A DNA stretch of 64,000 nt from Amaricoccus sp. (GTDB taxonomy: Bacteria > Pseudomonadota > Alphaproteobacteria > Rhodobacterales > Rhodobacteraceae): assembly GCF_017995835.1 (NCBI RefSeq), contig NZ_JAGOID010000002.1, positions 1 through 64,000 of the forward strand, given 5' to 3'. The position numbers and the translations under genes were made by a program. The notes below the pieces were generated by a model. That model was given only the letters and a program-made list of their open reading frames with translations. It had not been told where the DNA came from and did not search any database. The stretch's first letter is position 1, and each line of letters opens with the position of its first letter. Below, one piece after another: positions 8,796 through 17,688 of the stretch.

Positions 8796-9773
8796 CTACC
8801 AGCGCAGCACTGCCGCCCCCCAGGCGAGGCCGCCGCCGATCGCTTCCATCAGGACGAGGTCGCCGGGCGAGAACCGGCCCTCGCCCGCCGCCGTGGACAG
8901 CGCGAGCGGGATCGAGGCGGCCGAGGTGTTGCCGTGCTCCTGCACGGTCACCACGACGCGCTCCCGCGCCACGCCGAGCTTCTGCGCCGTCATCGTCATG
9001 ATCCGCAGGTTCGCCTGGTGCGGCACGAGCCAGTCGACGTCCGCGGGCCCGAGGCCGGCGCGGGCGAGCGCGGCGGCGCCCGTCTCGGCGAGCTTGACCA
9101 CGGCGTGCTTGAACACGTCCTGGCCCGCCATGCGCACCACCCCGGCCTGGCCGGTGGTGGAAGGCCCGCCGTCGACATAGAGGATCTCGTTGTAGCGGCC
9201 GTCCGAGCGCAGGTCGGTGGCGAGCAGGCCGCGATCCGTGGCGTCCCCGATCCCTTCGGCCGCCTCCAGCACGACCGCCCCTGCCCCGTCGCCGAAGAGC
9301 ACGCAGGTCCCCCGGTCGCTGAAGTCGAGGATGCGGGAGAACACCTCCGCCCCGATGACGAGCACGCGCCGGGCGAGGCCGACGCGGATGAGCGCATCGG
9401 CCTGGGCGAGCGCGAAGACGAAGCCGGCGCAGACCGCCTGCACGTCGAAGGCGAAGCCGCCGTGCATCCCCAGCGCCGCCTGCACCCGCGTCGCGGTGGA
9501 GGGGAAGGTCTGGTCGGGCGTGGCGGTGGCGAGCACGATCGCATCTAGCTCGGCGCCGGTCAGCCCGGCGTTGGCCAGCGCCGCCCGCGACGCGGCGATG
9601 GCGAGGTCCGAGGTCTTTTCGCCCTCGGCCGCGAAATGGCGCCGCTCGATTCCGGTGCGCGTGCGGATCCACTCGTCGGAGGTGTCGAGCGTCGCCGCGA
9701 ACTCGGCGTTCTCGACCACCCGTTGCGGCAGATAGTGCCCACAGCCGCGGAGTACCGCGCGGATCACCGTCAT
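8796..9773 (-). CDS. fabH: 3-oxoacyl-ACP synthase III (beta-ketoacyl-ACP synthase III)
   Basis: Starts fatty acid synthesis by condensing acetyl-CoA with malonyl-ACP. The 325-residue product has the catalytic triad of the family: Cys115 in AVCAGF, His252 in PHQAN and Asn282 in GNTSAAS, plus the [10 protein letters not shown] loop and the C-terminal [13 protein letters not shown]. The frame is open far upstream, but the ATG at 9773 overlaps the plsX stop by ATGA and yields a standard-length enzyme. It follows plsX in the cluster DUF177-rpmF-plsX-fabH, which links lipid synthesis to ribosome production. Confidence 0.96.
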   Translation of the reverse strand: MTVIRAVLRGCGHYLPQRVVENAEFAATLDTSDEWIRTRTGIERRHFAAEGEKTSDLAIAASRAALANAGLTGAELDAIVLATATPDQTFPSTATRVQAALGMHGGFAFDVQAVCAGFVFALAQADALIRVGLARRVLVIGAEVFSRILDFSDRGTCVLFGDGAGAVVLEAAEGIGDATDRGLLATDLRSDGRYNEILYVDGGPSTTGQAGVVRMAGQDVFKHAVVKLAETGAAALARAGLGPADVDWLVPHQANLRIMTMTAQKLGVARERVVVTVQEHGNTSAASIPLALSTAAGEGRFSPGDLVLMEAIGGGLAWGAAVLRW

Positions 9774-10870
9774 GTCGGCAACATCCCGTGCGCCTTGCCC
9801 GCCGCCGCCGTCGGCGCGACGCGCGCCGCCAGCCGTTCGGCGAAGCCGTTCTCGGCGAGCGTGGCGCCGAGCCGGATCGCCGCCGAGATGCCGGTCGCGT
9901 CCGCCGAGCCGTGGCTCTTGATCACCGACCCGTTCAGCCCGAGGAACACCCCGCCGTTCGCCCGGCGCGGGTCGATCCGCCGCGAGAGGCGTTGCAGCGA
10001 GGTATAGGCGAAGAGCGCTCCGATGCGGCTGAGCGGCGAATAGGAGAAGGCCTCGCGCAGGAGCCCGCGGATCATGCCCGCGGTGCCCTCGCCGGTCTTG
10101 AGCGCGATGTTTCCGGTGAAGCCGTCGGTGACGATCACGTCGACCCTCCCGGAAGCCATGTCGCTGCCCTCGACATAGCCGATGTACTCGAAATCGCCCA
10201 CGGGCGCGGCCTCGCCGATCAGCGCGGCCGCCTCGTGCAGCTCGGGGCGCCCCTTGTGTTCCTCGACGCCGACGTTGAGCAGCCCGACCCGGGGCCGGCG
10301 CAGGCCGAAGGCGTTGCGTGCGTAGGACGCGCCCATTTGGGCGAAGCGGAGCAGATCCTCCGCGTCGGCGCGGATGTCGGCGCCCGCGTCGAGCAGCACG
10401 TTGTAGCCGGAGGGGTTGAGCGAGGGCCACAGCACGGCGATCGCCGGCCGGTTCACCCCGGGCGCCTTGCGCAGCAGCAGCATGGCGAGCGCCATCAGCG
10501 CGCCGGTGTTGCCGCAGGAGATCGTCACGCGCGATTCGCCGGACTTCACCGTCTCGAGCGCGTTCCACATGCTCGAGCCCTGCCCGGTGCGCAGCGCGCG
10601 CGAGGGCTTCTCGTCCATCGCCACCACCGAGGCGGCATGGCGCACTTCCGTCCGTTCCAGGAGCAGTGAACGCGGCCTGATCGCGTCGCGCAGCGCCTCG
10701 GCGTCGCCGTGGAGTATGTAGCGCAGGCGGCCGTTCTCGGACAGCGACTTGCCCATGCCGCGCACGACCTCGCCGAGGCCACGCTCGCCGCTCATCGCGT
10801 CGATCGAAAGCACGATGTCGCCGCCGCGGCCTGCCGCCGCCGGGCCGCCGGGGACAGAGACGGCGCTCAT
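9770..10870 (-). CDS. plsX: Phosphate acyltransferase PlsX
   Basis: Makes acyl-phosphate from acyl-ACP, the donor for the first step of phospholipid synthesis. The 366 residues include [42 protein letters not shown] and [20 protein letters not shown], all strongly characteristic. One oddity: the N-terminal signature, usually DAMGGDxGP, reads DAMSGERGL, with the second Gly, the Asp and the Pro replaced. The rest of the protein is regular, so it is called functional with a divergent N-terminus. An Ala/Gly-rich leader of about 18 residues precedes the first strand. The start follows rpmF by 39 bases and the stop overlaps fabH. Confidence 0.93.
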   Translation of the reverse strand: MSAVSVPGGPAAAGRGGDIVLSIDAMSGERGLGEVVRGMGKSLSENGRLRYILHGDAEALRDAIRPRSLLLERTEVRHAASVVAMDEKPSRALRTGQGSSMWNALETVKSGESRVTISCGNTGALMALAMLLLRKAPGVNRPAIAVLWPSLNPSGYNVLLDAGADIRADAEDLLRFAQMGASYARNAFGLRRPRVGLLNVGVEEHKGRPELHEAAALIGEAAPVGDFEYIGYVEGSDMASGRVDVIVTDGFTGNIALKTGEGTAGMIRGLLREAFSYSPLSRIGALFAYTSLQRLSRRIDPRRANGGVFLGLNGSVIKSHGSADATGISAAIRLGATLAENGFAERLAARVAPTAAAGKAHGMLPT

Positions 10871-10909
10871 CGCGACGCCCTCATCGCGGCGCGGGCCGCG
10901 GGGCGGGCG

Positions 10910-11116
10910 TCAGGCGGCTTCGTCGTCGATGTCGACCTCTTCGACCATCGCGACGACCTCGCGACCGTCGTAGTGGCCGCAGGCCGGGCAGACGTGGTGC
11001 GGGCGGCGCAGCTCGCCGCAGTTGGAGCACTCGTTGGGGTTCGCCGCCACCAGCGCGTCATGCGACCGGCGCATCCCGCGCCGCGAGCGCGTGACCTTGC
11101 TCTTCGGAACAGCCAT
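10910..11116 (-). CDS. rpmF: 50S ribosomal protein L32
   Basis: 68 residues beginning [20 protein letters not shown], the standard L32 start, followed by the zinc-binding pair CSNCG and CPACG separated by ten residues. The acidic tail is longer than in enterobacteria, as is usual in alphaproteobacteria. It is the first gene of rpmF-plsX-fabH. A promoter-like GTGACA-17-TACCTC lies about 62 bases upstream on the same strand (11179-11207). Confidence 0.97.
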   Translation of the reverse strand: MAVPKSKVTRSRRGMRRSHDALVAANPNECSNCGELRRPHHVCPACGHYDGREVVAMVEEVDIDDEAA

Positions 11117-11178
11117 TTCTCGACCTCGATCTCGTCCGGGCCGGCGCCCGAACCCTCATGCCTAGCGTTCGTCGCGGC

Positions 11179-11207
11179 GAGGTAGCAGAAGGGGCGCGCC
11201 ATGTCAC
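11179..11207 (-). promoter_or_regulatory. Possible promoter of rpmF-plsX-fabH
   Basis: On the minus strand GTGACA (complement of 11202-11207) is followed after 17 bases by TACCTC (complement of 11179-11184). This is a fair match to a sigma-70-type promoter in a high-GC genome, placed about 62 bases before the rpmF start and downstream of the DUF177 gene. Assigned by pattern only. Confidence 0.4.
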
Positions 11208-11289
11208 CCCCGCCCGCCAGACCACGCCAGGAAAACGAGCCGCGAAAAATACCCATTCGCCGCCGCCGCGCAAGCCCGAATCGCGCCGC

Positions 11290-11877
11290 TCACTTGTCCT
11301 CGCCCGACTTGGCCCTCAGCGCGCCCAGCGCGGCGAAGGGACGGGCTTCTCCGGCATCGAGCGGCGCGGCGCCGGGCGGCGCGCTCGCGGCCGAGGATCC
11401 GAGCTCGGCGCCCTCGCGGCGCGGATAGGGCGGCAGCGCCAGCGCCAGCGCCTCGATGGCGACGAGCCCGAGGTCGATGCGATCGCCGAGCGGCTCGATC
11501 TCGTCGTCGTCCTCGGGGCCGATCTCGAACTCCCCCGCCACGGCGCCGGCCGGGCGCGCCTCCGGCGTGAACAGCCGGCGCACCGGCGTGTCGATGCGGG
11601 TCGTCACCGGCTCGAGCGTGACCACGCAGGTCTGCACCACCGTCGCACCCAGCTCGGCCTCGAGCGACCAGGCCGCGCCAGGCGCCGGCGCGAGCCGGCC
11701 GCGCAGCCGCAGCTTGCGCACCGCCTGCGCGTCGAGAAGGCGTGCGAGCGCCGCGGCTTCACCCGGCTCGGGCGCTACGTCGAAGGCGAAGGCCGAGACA
11801 CCCCTGAGTTGCGCCACATCGACCACTCGGGGAAACTCGGGGTTCGCGGCGGAACGCGTCACGATCTCCGGCATCAT
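11290..11877 (-). CDS. yceD: DUF177 family protein (YceD-like, 23S rRNA accumulation)
   Basis: 195 residues of the DUF177 family, which in many bacteria lies directly before rpmF and is linked in plants and bacteria to 23S rRNA accumulation. Visible marks are VVQTCVVTLEPVTTRIDTPVRRLF, the family core with its single conserved Cys, and the acidic DDDEIEPLGDRIDLGLVAIEALALALPPYPR, the usual C-terminal segment. The frame is open to 11979, but the pair of ATGs at 11877/11874 behind a G-rich stretch is the likely start (MMPEIVTR). It sits upstream of rpmF in the expected place and is divergent from bamE. Confidence 0.85.
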   Translation of the reverse strand: MMPEIVTRSAANPEFPRVVDVAQLRGVSAFAFDVAPEPGEAAALARLLDAQAVRKLRLRGRLAPAPGAAWSLEAELGATVVQTCVVTLEPVTTRIDTPVRRLFTPEARPAGAVAGEFEIGPEDDDEIEPLGDRIDLGLVAIEALALALPPYPRREGAELGSSAASAPPGAAPLDAGEARPFAALGALRAKSGEDK

Positions 11878-12028
11878 CGGCCCCCCGGGGCGTATTCGTT
11901 CGCGTCCAGCCGTCGCCCGCGCGCATCGGCAGACGTCGGCGGGTGGCGTGGTGGTCCAAGTTCCTTGAACATACATCATGCCCGGGATAGGGGAGCAAGG
12001 GAAATCCGGTCAGCCCGAAGGGTTGCGA

Positions 12029-12484
12029 ATGCGCTCCAAGGCCTTGCGCCACACCGCGATCTGCGTCCTCGTGCTCGGCCTCGCCGCCGCCTGCGCGCCG
12101 ACGACGCAGGTGCATGGCTACGTTCCCCCCGCGGCCGACGTGGCCGCGGTCACGCTCGGCGTCGACACGACCGCGACGGTCGAGGAGAAACTCGGCCTGC
12201 CGTCGAGCACCGGGCTCCTCCAGGACAGCGCCTGGTTCTACGTGCAGAGCACGATCCGGCACTTCACCTACCACCGCCCCAACGTGGTCGACCGCACCGT
12301 TCTGGTCGTGAGCTTCAACGCCGACGGCGTGGTGACCGGAATCGAGAGCTACGGCCTCGATCGCGGCCGGATCGTCGAACTCGAGGCCCGCACCACCGAC
12401 ACCGGCGGCCGCCAGCTCGGCGTGCTGGAACAGCTCTTCGGCAACCTGCTCAACCTCGACGCCACGCAGTTCGAGAACCAGTAG
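12029..12484 (+). CDS. bamE: Outer membrane protein assembly factor BamE (SmpA/OmlA lipoprotein)
   Basis: A 151-residue lipoprotein of the outer-membrane beta-barrel assembly machine. The N-terminus MRSKALRHTAICVLVLGLAAAC is a lipoprotein signal with Cys22 as the lipidated residue. The SmpA/OmlA fold follows: TVEEKLGLPSSTGLLQDSAWFYVQS, then DRTVLVVSFNADGVVTGIESYGL. The C-terminal stretch RQLGVLEQLFGNLLNLD is a longer tail than in E. coli, as often in alphaproteobacteria. An ORF start at 11978 exists, but ATG 12029 places the signal sequence at the front and has a GAAGGG stretch upstream. Divergent from the DUF177 gene. Confidence 0.88.
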   Translation: MRSKALRHTAICVLVLGLAAACAPTTQVHGYVPPAADVAAVTLGVDTTATVEEKLGLPSSTGLLQDSAWFYVQSTIRHFTYHRPNVVDRTVLVVSFNADGVVTGIESYGLDRGRIVELEARTTDTGGRQLGVLEQLFGNLLNLDATQFENQ

Positions 12485-12540
12485 CCGGACCGCGCCGGGC
12501 GCCCGGCGGGCCGTCGAGCCCCCGCGCGGGCGCCCGCGAT

Positions 12541-12569
12541 TTGACATGCCGCAGCGCAGCGGATTAGCT
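12541..12569 (+). promoter_or_regulatory. Probable sigma-70-type promoter of the malyl-CoA lyase gene
   Basis: TTGACA (12541-12546) and TTAGCT (12564-12569) are separated by exactly 17 bases, 45 bases before the start codon. This is one of the best promoter matches in the window; the assignment is by pattern. Confidence 0.55.
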
Positions 12570-12614
12570 GCATTGCGGCACCACATTGCGTCCGAGTCCC
12601 GGAGACGATTCCCG

Positions 12615-13586
12615 ATGAGCTTCACCGTACCGCCCCAGGCCCCCGCCCGCCCGAACCGCTGCCAACTCTTCGGGCCCGGCTCGCGGCCGGAGCTCTTCGA
12701 GAAGATGGCGGCCTCGGCGGCGGACGTCATCAACCTCGACCTCGAGGACAGCGTGGCGCCCGGCGACAAGGCCGCGGCGCGCCAGAACATCATCCTCGCG
12801 ATCAACGAGATCGACTGGGGCACGAAGACGCTCTCGGTGCGCATCAACGGGCTCGACACCGAGTTCTGGTACCGCGACGTGGTCGAGGTGCTGGAGGAGG
12901 CCGGCGACCGGATCGACCTCCTGATGATCCCCAAGGCGGGCACGGCCGCCGACATCTACGCCGTCGACGCGCTCTGCTCGGCGATCGAGACCGCGAAGGG
13001 CCGCACCAGGAAGGTCGGCTTCGAGGTCATCATCGAGACCGCGCTCGGCTTTCGCAACGTCGCCGAGATCGCGGCCGCGAGCCCGCGGATGCAGGCCATG
13101 AGCCTCGGCGCGGCCGACTTCGCCGCCTCGATGGGGATGCAGACCACCGGCATCGGCGGCACGCAGGAGAACTACTACATGCTGCCGCCGAAGGAGGCCG
13201 CCGGGCGCGCGCCGGTCTACGGCGACCCGTGGCACGGCGTCACCGCGGCGATCGTCGCCGCCTGCCGCTCCGCCGGCATCCTGCCGGTCGACGGCCCCTT
13301 CGGCGATTTCTCCGACGACGAGGGCTTTCTCGCCCAGGCCCGCCGCGCGGCGACCATGGGCATGGTAGGCAAATGGGCGATCCACCCCAAGCAGGTGGCG
13401 CTGGCGAACTCGGTCTTCACCCCCTCCGACAAGGCGGTGGCCGAAGCCCGCGAAATCCTCGCCGCCATGGCAAACGCCGCGGCCGCCGGCCAGGGCGCCG
13501 CGGTCTACAAGGGCCGTCTCGTCGATCTCGCCTCGATCCGCCAAGCCCAGGTCATCGTCCGCCAGGCCGAACTGATCGCCGGGTGA
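12615..13586 (+). CDS. mcl1: L-malyl-CoA / beta-methylmalyl-CoA lyase
   Basis: A citrate-lyase beta-like (HpcH/HpaI) aldolase of 323 residues. The family reversibly cleaves L-malyl-CoA to acetyl-CoA plus glyoxylate and beta-methylmalyl-CoA to propionyl-CoA plus glyoxylate, as in the ethylmalonyl-CoA pathway and in 3-hydroxypropionate metabolism. RPNRCQLFGPGSRP, AASAADVINLDLEDSVAP, FEVIIETALGF, MGMQTTGIGGTQENYYML and GMVGKWAIHPKQVALAN agree closely with my recollection of the Rhodobacter sphaeroides enzyme. Metal and substrate residues (Arg, Glu, Asp of LDLEDS and SLGAADF) are in place. Start at ATG 12615 rather than 12546 because it gives the family's normal N-terminus. No other pathway gene is adjacent. 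Confidence 0.92.
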   Translation: MSFTVPPQAPARPNRCQLFGPGSRPELFEKMAASAADVINLDLEDSVAPGDKAAARQNIILAINEIDWGTKTLSVRINGLDTEFWYRDVVEVLEEAGDRIDLLMIPKAGTAADIYAVDALCSAIETAKGRTRKVGFEVIIETALGFRNVAEIAAASPRMQAMSLGAADFAASMGMQTTGIGGTQENYYMLPPKEAAGRAPVYGDPWHGVTAAIVAACRSAGILPVDGPFGDFSDDEGFLAQARRAATMGMVGKWAIHPKQVALANSVFTPSDKAVAEAREILAAMANAAAAGQGAAVYKGRLVDLASIRQAQVIVRQAELIAG

Positions 13587-13632
13587 CGGCGCCCGCACGT
13601 CGCCCTCACGACGCCGTTGAGCGAAGGCCCCC

Positions 13633-13657
13633 ACCCCGCGTATGCTCTGCGCGGGGT
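13633..13657 (+). terminator. Hairpin after the malyl-CoA lyase gene
   Basis: ACCCCGCG (13633-13640) and CGCGGGGT (13650-13657) form a perfect 8-bp stem with a nine-base loop, 46 bases past the stop. There is no T-run, so it may act as a terminator or simply stabilise the 3' end. Confidence 0.4.
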
Positions 13658-13690
13658 CGGTGTGGTCTCGTCTCGTTCGAGGGTATCGTT

Positions 13691-14479
13691 ATGCGTTTCC
13701 TGTCTGTCGTCGCGCTGTGTCTCGGCGCCCTGTCCGCCGCGGCCGAGGCCGCGACGCTCGCTTCGTTCTCCAGCCTCTCGACCAGCGATCCGAACCTGCC
13801 GCGCCTGACCGGCTTCGACAGCGCCAACGGCGACACGCGGCTCTTCGCGGACGGCCGCTATGCGAACGCCGCCGCCGCATCCGGCGCAGGCCGGACGCTG
13901 GCGAGCGATTCGTCCGGCGACCTCGCCCGCGGCGTCATCGGCATGTCAGGCTCTGCCTCCGGCATGGGCGGCGACACCTACGCGCCGACCGCGAGCTATT
14001 TCCGGCTCGACGCCACTTTCACCACCGACCGGCTGGCGCGGTTGACCTACTCGATCGCCTATTCCGGGGCCTGGAGCCGCCGGGAACGGAACAACGGCGC
14101 GATGAGCGTCGACATCAACCTCGCGAGCGGCGCCGACGACTGGCAGTTCGGCGATGCCCACATCCTGACCGGCCTGCCGGAGGACGCCTTCGACGACCGC
14201 CTGCGGGTCTCGCACATGGTTCGGCCGGGCGTGACCTACAATTTCCAGTTGCTGATCGACGCCGCGATGACCGGCGGCATCGGCTACGAGAGCGGCGCCT
14301 TCGCGCTGAACGCGCTCGTCGGCCTCGGCGCCACGAACGGCGCCCGGATCACGTTCGACGACGAGCGCCTGTTCTCGGACGCCGTCGCCCCGGTGCCGCT
14401 GCCGCTGCCGGCGGCGCTGCTCGGGGCCGGGATGCTCGGGCTCGGCGCCGTCGGCCGCCGGCGGCGCGTCGCGCGCTGA
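13691..14479 (+). CDS. VPLPA-CTERM sorting-domain secreted protein
   Basis: 262 residues, recognised by its two ends. The N-terminus [20 protein letters not shown] is a Sec signal peptide. The C-terminus shows a [13 protein letters not shown] motif, a hydrophobic helix and a basic end RRRRVAR, the tripartite VPLPA-CTERM signal that exosortase systems of Rhodobacterales process. The middle (about residues 25-230) is rich in Ser, Ala and Asp and looks like a beta-rich extracellular domain; I do not recognise it. No exosortase gene is in the window, so the sorting enzyme would be encoded elsewhere. ATG 13691 is chosen because it opens the signal peptide. Confidence 0.8.
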   Translation: MRFLSVVALCLGALSAAAEAATLASFSSLSTSDPNLPRLTGFDSANGDTRLFADGRYANAAAASGAGRTLASDSSGDLARGVIGMSGSASGMGGDTYAPTASYFRLDATFTTDRLARLTYSIAYSGAWSRRERNNGAMSVDINLASGADDWQFGDAHILTGLPEDAFDDRLRVSHMVRPGVTYNFQLLIDAAMTGGIGYESGAFALNALVGLGATNGARITFDDERLFSDAVAPVPLPLPAALLGAGMLGLGAVGRRRRVAR

Positions 14480-14639
14480 CGCGCGATCAACATCGCGGGA
14501 CAAGACTCGGGTCCGGCTACCGAATCGACGACCGACACCGTCGCGCGCCACGCGCGGCGGCCCGCGCCCGGCGACAGACGGCGCCTTGCGTTCGCGCCCC
14601 GGCGGGCGATATGTGGGCGAGCCCGAACGTGGGGAGCGA

Positions 14640-15602
14640 ATGCAGAACTACCTCGACTTCGAGAAGGGCCTCGCCGAGATCGAGGGCAAGGCGGAAGAAC
14701 TGCGCGCCCTCGCCCGCAAGACGCCCGAGATGGACGTCGCCGCCGAGGCGATCGCGCTCGACTCCAAGGCCTCCGCGCTGCTCGACGAGCTTTATCGCAG
14801 CCTCGACCCGTGGCGAAAGGCGCAGGTCGCCCGCCACCCCGACCGGCCGCATTGCCGCGACTACGTGAGCGCGCTGTTCTCCGAGTGGACGCCGCTCGCC
14901 GGCGACCGCAACTTCGCCGACGACCACGCCGTCATGGGCGGCCTCGCCCGCTTCGACGACCGCCCCGTCGTGGTCATCGGCCACGAGAAGGGCCACGACA
15001 CCCGCTCCCGCATCGAGCGCAACTTCGGCATGGCCCGGCCGGAGGGCTACCGCAAGGCGATCCGGCTGATGGATCTCGCCGACCGCTTCGGGCTGCCGGT
15101 GGTGACGCTGGTCGACACGCCGGGCGCCTATCCCGGCAAGGGCGCCGAGGAGCGCGGCCAGGCCGAGGCGATCGCCCGGGCGACCGAGAAGTGCCTCGCC
15201 ATCGGCACGCCGATCGTCTCTGTCATCATCGGCGAGGGCGGCTCGGGCGGCGCGGTGGCGGTGGCGACCGCCGACCAGGTGGCCATGCTCGAGCACTCGA
15301 TCTACTCGGTGATCTCGCCGGAGGGCTGCGCCTCGATCCTGTGGAAGGACGCCGACAAGGCCCGCGAGGCCGCCGAGGCGCTGCGCCTGACCGCCCAGGA
15401 TCTCAGGGCGCTCGGCGTCGTCGACCGCATCGTCCCCGAGCCCCGCGGCGGCGCCCAGCGCGACCGCGCCACGACGATCGAGCGCGTCGGCGGCGCGATC
15501 CGCGACATGCTCGGCGAGCTCGACGGCAAGAAGCCCGAGGCCCTGCGCAAGGCCCGCCGCCGCAAGTACCTCGACATGGGCTCGAAGTCCCTCGTCGCCT
15601 GA
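14640..15602 (+). CDS. accA: Acetyl-CoA carboxylase carboxyltransferase subunit alpha
   Basis: 320 residues; the alpha half of the carboxyltransferase that makes malonyl-CoA for fatty acid synthesis, working with AccD. The start [21 protein letters not shown] is typical, and the crotonase-like core is intact: [62 protein letters not shown] and [19 protein letters not shown] 14640 is preferred over 14586 because it gives the family start and has GGGGAGC just upstream. Monocistronic here. Confidence 0.96.
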   Translation: MQNYLDFEKGLAEIEGKAEELRALARKTPEMDVAAEAIALDSKASALLDELYRSLDPWRKAQVARHPDRPHCRDYVSALFSEWTPLAGDRNFADDHAVMGGLARFDDRPVVVIGHEKGHDTRSRIERNFGMARPEGYRKAIRLMDLADRFGLPVVTLVDTPGAYPGKGAEERGQAEAIARATEKCLAIGTPIVSVIIGEGGSGGAVAVATADQVAMLEHSIYSVISPEGCASILWKDADKAREAAEALRLTAQDLRALGVVDRIVPEPRGGAQRDRATTIERVGGAIRDMLGELDGKKPEALRKARRRKYLDMGSKSLVA

Positions 15603-15627
15603 GCCATCCCCGCGCGCGCCCCCCCCG

Positions 15628-16647
15628 TCAGAGCGGAGCGAAGCGGCCGGGACTTGCGTGGCCGCCGCCGCGAAGCGGTTCAGCCGACGGGCCGGGCCTC
15701 CGGGAGCGCATAGCTGCCGTCCAGCACCGTCGGTCCGGGCCGGTAGAGGGGTGGTCGCCGCACAGCGCCTCCGAGCCGAACCATGCCGTGAACGTGCCGT
15801 CCGGGTTCAATTCGACATTGTGGCCGTTGATGGTGCTGTCCTCCGACTTGATGAAGCCGTCGCTGCCGTAGACGGTGATCGACCAGAACGCGCCGTTCTC
15901 GGGGATCGCATAGGTCGCGGTATGGCAACGGTCGATCGGGTGATTGCCGTTGTAGTTGAGATAGGTCGCGTCCCACTCCGGGAAGAGGCCCCAGGCTGCA
16001 GCGGCAGCGATGTGGCGCGTTTCCTCGTTCACCTTGCCGCGCGGCCCCTCCATCCCCGCCCAGCTCGGGTAGGCGGCGGAGTCCTCCTCGTACTGCGCCC
16101 TGAGCGCGTCGAGGCTCGCCTTGTCCCAGTTGAGCGGCGGCATCGGCTCGGCGCTCCCGGCATGGATTTCGAACCCGTCCTGCAACTTGTTGACGAGCGC
16201 GACCTCCTCGGGATCGTCGGGATTGAAAACCTGGATGCGCACGGCGGCGAACATGTAGCGGGTGTCGGCGGGGATCTCGTGCGTGCCCGGCTCGTAGAAG
16301 ACGACCGGCACGTAGTGGTCGTTGTCGACGATGAGGATCGAGGCGTAACGGCCGTCCGGGATCTCCGGCATGGTGATCGACGCGCCGCCCTCAGTGTCGA
16401 TCACCGCGCCCATGTAGAGCGTGTCGCGGTTCATCCGCACCACGGTCTGCGCGTCGAGCGGCGTCGGCTCGTGGTAGTAGAGGAACCTGTTCACCCCGCC
16501 CGCGTGGCCGACAATGTCGGAGAACATCCGGTCGGTCTCGGCGCGGATGAAGGTCTCGGGCGTCACCACCTCCCCCGCAGGCGCCGCCGTGGCGGCAAGT
16601 ACGAGGGTCGCGGCAAGGAAGGCAGGGCGGAGGATCGGCATGGACAT
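15628..16647 (-). CDS. DUF1254/DUF1214 secreted protein with a frameshifted C-terminus
   Basis: 339 residues as read. A signal peptide (MSMPILRPAFLAATLVLAATAAPAG) leads into a DUF1254-like part (ETFIRAETDRMF, VVRMNRDTLYMGAVID) and a DUF1214-like part (CHTATYAIPENGAFWSITVYGSDG, NPDGTFTAWFGSEALCGD). After GDHP, near 15746-15752, the frame turns into a Gly/Arg-rich tail with no family look and stops at 15628. In another frame from the same point LYRPGPTVLDGSYALPEA runs to a stop at 15680, which is the ending expected for this family. The gene thus appears to have lost a short segment with a frameshift. A sequencing error is also possible. Function of the family is unknown. Confidence 0.7.
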   Translation of the reverse strand: MSMPILRPAFLAATLVLAATAAPAGEVVTPETFIRAETDRMFSDIVGHAGGVNRFLYYHEPTPLDAQTVVRMNRDTLYMGAVIDTEGGASITMPEIPDGRYASILIVDNDHYVPVVFYEPGTHEIPADTRYMFAAVRIQVFNPDDPEEVALVNKLQDGFEIHAGSAEPMPPLNWDKASLDALRAQYEEDSAAYPSWAGMEGPRGKVNEETRHIAAAAAWGLFPEWDATYLNYNGNHPIDRCHTATYAIPENGAFWSITVYGSDGFIKSEDSTINGHNVELNPDGTFTAWFGSEALCGDHPSTGPDRRCWTAAMRSRRPGPSAEPLRGGGHASPGRFAPL

Positions 16648-16780
16648 GGTGGACTCTCTCGATGTCACGACCTGACTGCACCCCGGGCCGGACCGTGACA
16701 GGGAGGCGCGCTTCGAGCCGGGAGCAGGGTCTCCATGCAGCCCTTCTACCACAGGAAAGGGTCGCCGCGTGACCGCCGTC

Positions 16781-16860
16781 GCGCGTTAACAACCCGCAAA
16801 GAAGTGGCAAGCCACATTCCAGCCTGATTCCTGCCGCGTTCCAGCCGCGTTCCAGCCGCG
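16781..16860 (-). repeat. Dispersed element, family B, copy 1 (tandem 11-bp units)
   Basis: In plus-strand terms: GCGCGTTAAC (16781-16790), 26 intervening bases that include the perfect palindrome GTGGCAAGCCAC (16804-16815), then four consecutive 11-mers TTCCAGCCTGA, TTCCTGCCGCG, TTCCAGCCGCG and TTCCAGCCGCG (16817-16860). Copy 2 at 50690-50758 has the same order and the same 26-base spacing. Relative to the minus strand both copies follow the end of a minus-strand gene (plsC here, 16931). Confidence 0.75.
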
Positions 16861-16930
16861 GTTTTTCCAGCATTCCCAAGCCGATGATCCCGGAACCCGC
16901 GCCCGCGGTCGCCAGCGGCCCAGAGTCGCG

Positions 16931-17683
16931 TCAAGCCTCCGCCGCGACCGTCGCCGGCGCCGGATCGGGCCCCGGATCGAAGCCCGCCTCGCGCATCAGC
17001 CGGTTCGACTCCGTCTCGACCAGCGGCTCGATCCGGGCCATGAACTCGGCCACCGGCAACCCCGGCGGGATCGTCGGCAGGAACTCCACCACCGCGAGCC
17101 CGGGCTTGCGCAGCGGGCTCCGCCGCGACCAGAATACCCCGACATTGGTCGCCGCCGGCACGCAGGGAACGCCGAGCCGGTCATAGAGCACGCCCGCGCC
17201 GAACTTGTAGGGCAGCTTCGCGCCCGGCAGCACCCGCGTGCCCTGCGGATAGATCACGAGCTGGCCCGCCGCCTCGTCCTTGCCGGCATGGGCGACCATA
17301 TCCTTCATCGCCTTCGACCGCGCCCCGCGGTTGACCGGCGTCGAGCCGATCCGCATCGCATAGAGCCCGAGGATCGGCGCCCAGCGCAGCTCCTGCTTCA
17401 TGATGAACCGCGGCCGTGGTAGCGCGGCCACGAGGATCAGAATGTCGAGGAAAGATTGATGCTTGGAGGCCACGACCACGTCGCCCTCCGGCACCGGCCC
17501 ACGCACCTCGGTCCGCAGCCCGCAGATCGCCGCGAGCAGCCGGAGCACGGTCCGTGCATAGATCTTGCAGGCCCGTAGCGCCCCCTCCGCCGACCAGGCC
17601 GCCATCGGAGCGAAGAGGACGCCCATCACCAGCATCAACCCGTAGAGGCAGAGGTCGAAGAGAACCGAGCGCAGCCGCTGCAC
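16931..17683 (-). CDS. plsC: Lysophospholipid acyltransferase (1-acyl-glycerol-3-phosphate acyltransferase family)
   Basis: 250 residues of the PlsC/LPLAT family, which acylates lysophosphatidate at the inner membrane. The HX4D catalytic motif is KHQSFLDI and the later substrate motifs are STPVNRG and YPQGTR; a membrane segment precedes them (DLCLYGLMLVMGVLFAPM). The open frame runs far upstream over ftsX, so the start is set at GTG 17683, five bases past the ftsX stop, with GGAG about ten bases before it. It is the third gene of ftsE-ftsX-plsC, overlapping or nearly so. PQGTR replaces the usual EGTR, a common variant in this branch. Confidence 0.88.
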   Translation of the reverse strand: MQRLRSVLFDLCLYGLMLVMGVLFAPMAAWSAEGALRACKIYARTVLRLLAAICGLRTEVRGPVPEGDVVVASKHQSFLDILILVAALPRPRFIMKQELRWAPILGLYAMRIGSTPVNRGARSKAMKDMVAHAGKDEAAGQLVIYPQGTRVLPGAKLPYKFGAGVLYDRLGVPCVPAATNVGVFWSRRSPLRKPGLAVVEFLPTIPPGLPVAEFMARIEPLVETESNRLMREAGFDPGPDPAPATVAAEA

Positions 17684-17688
17684 CGGCG

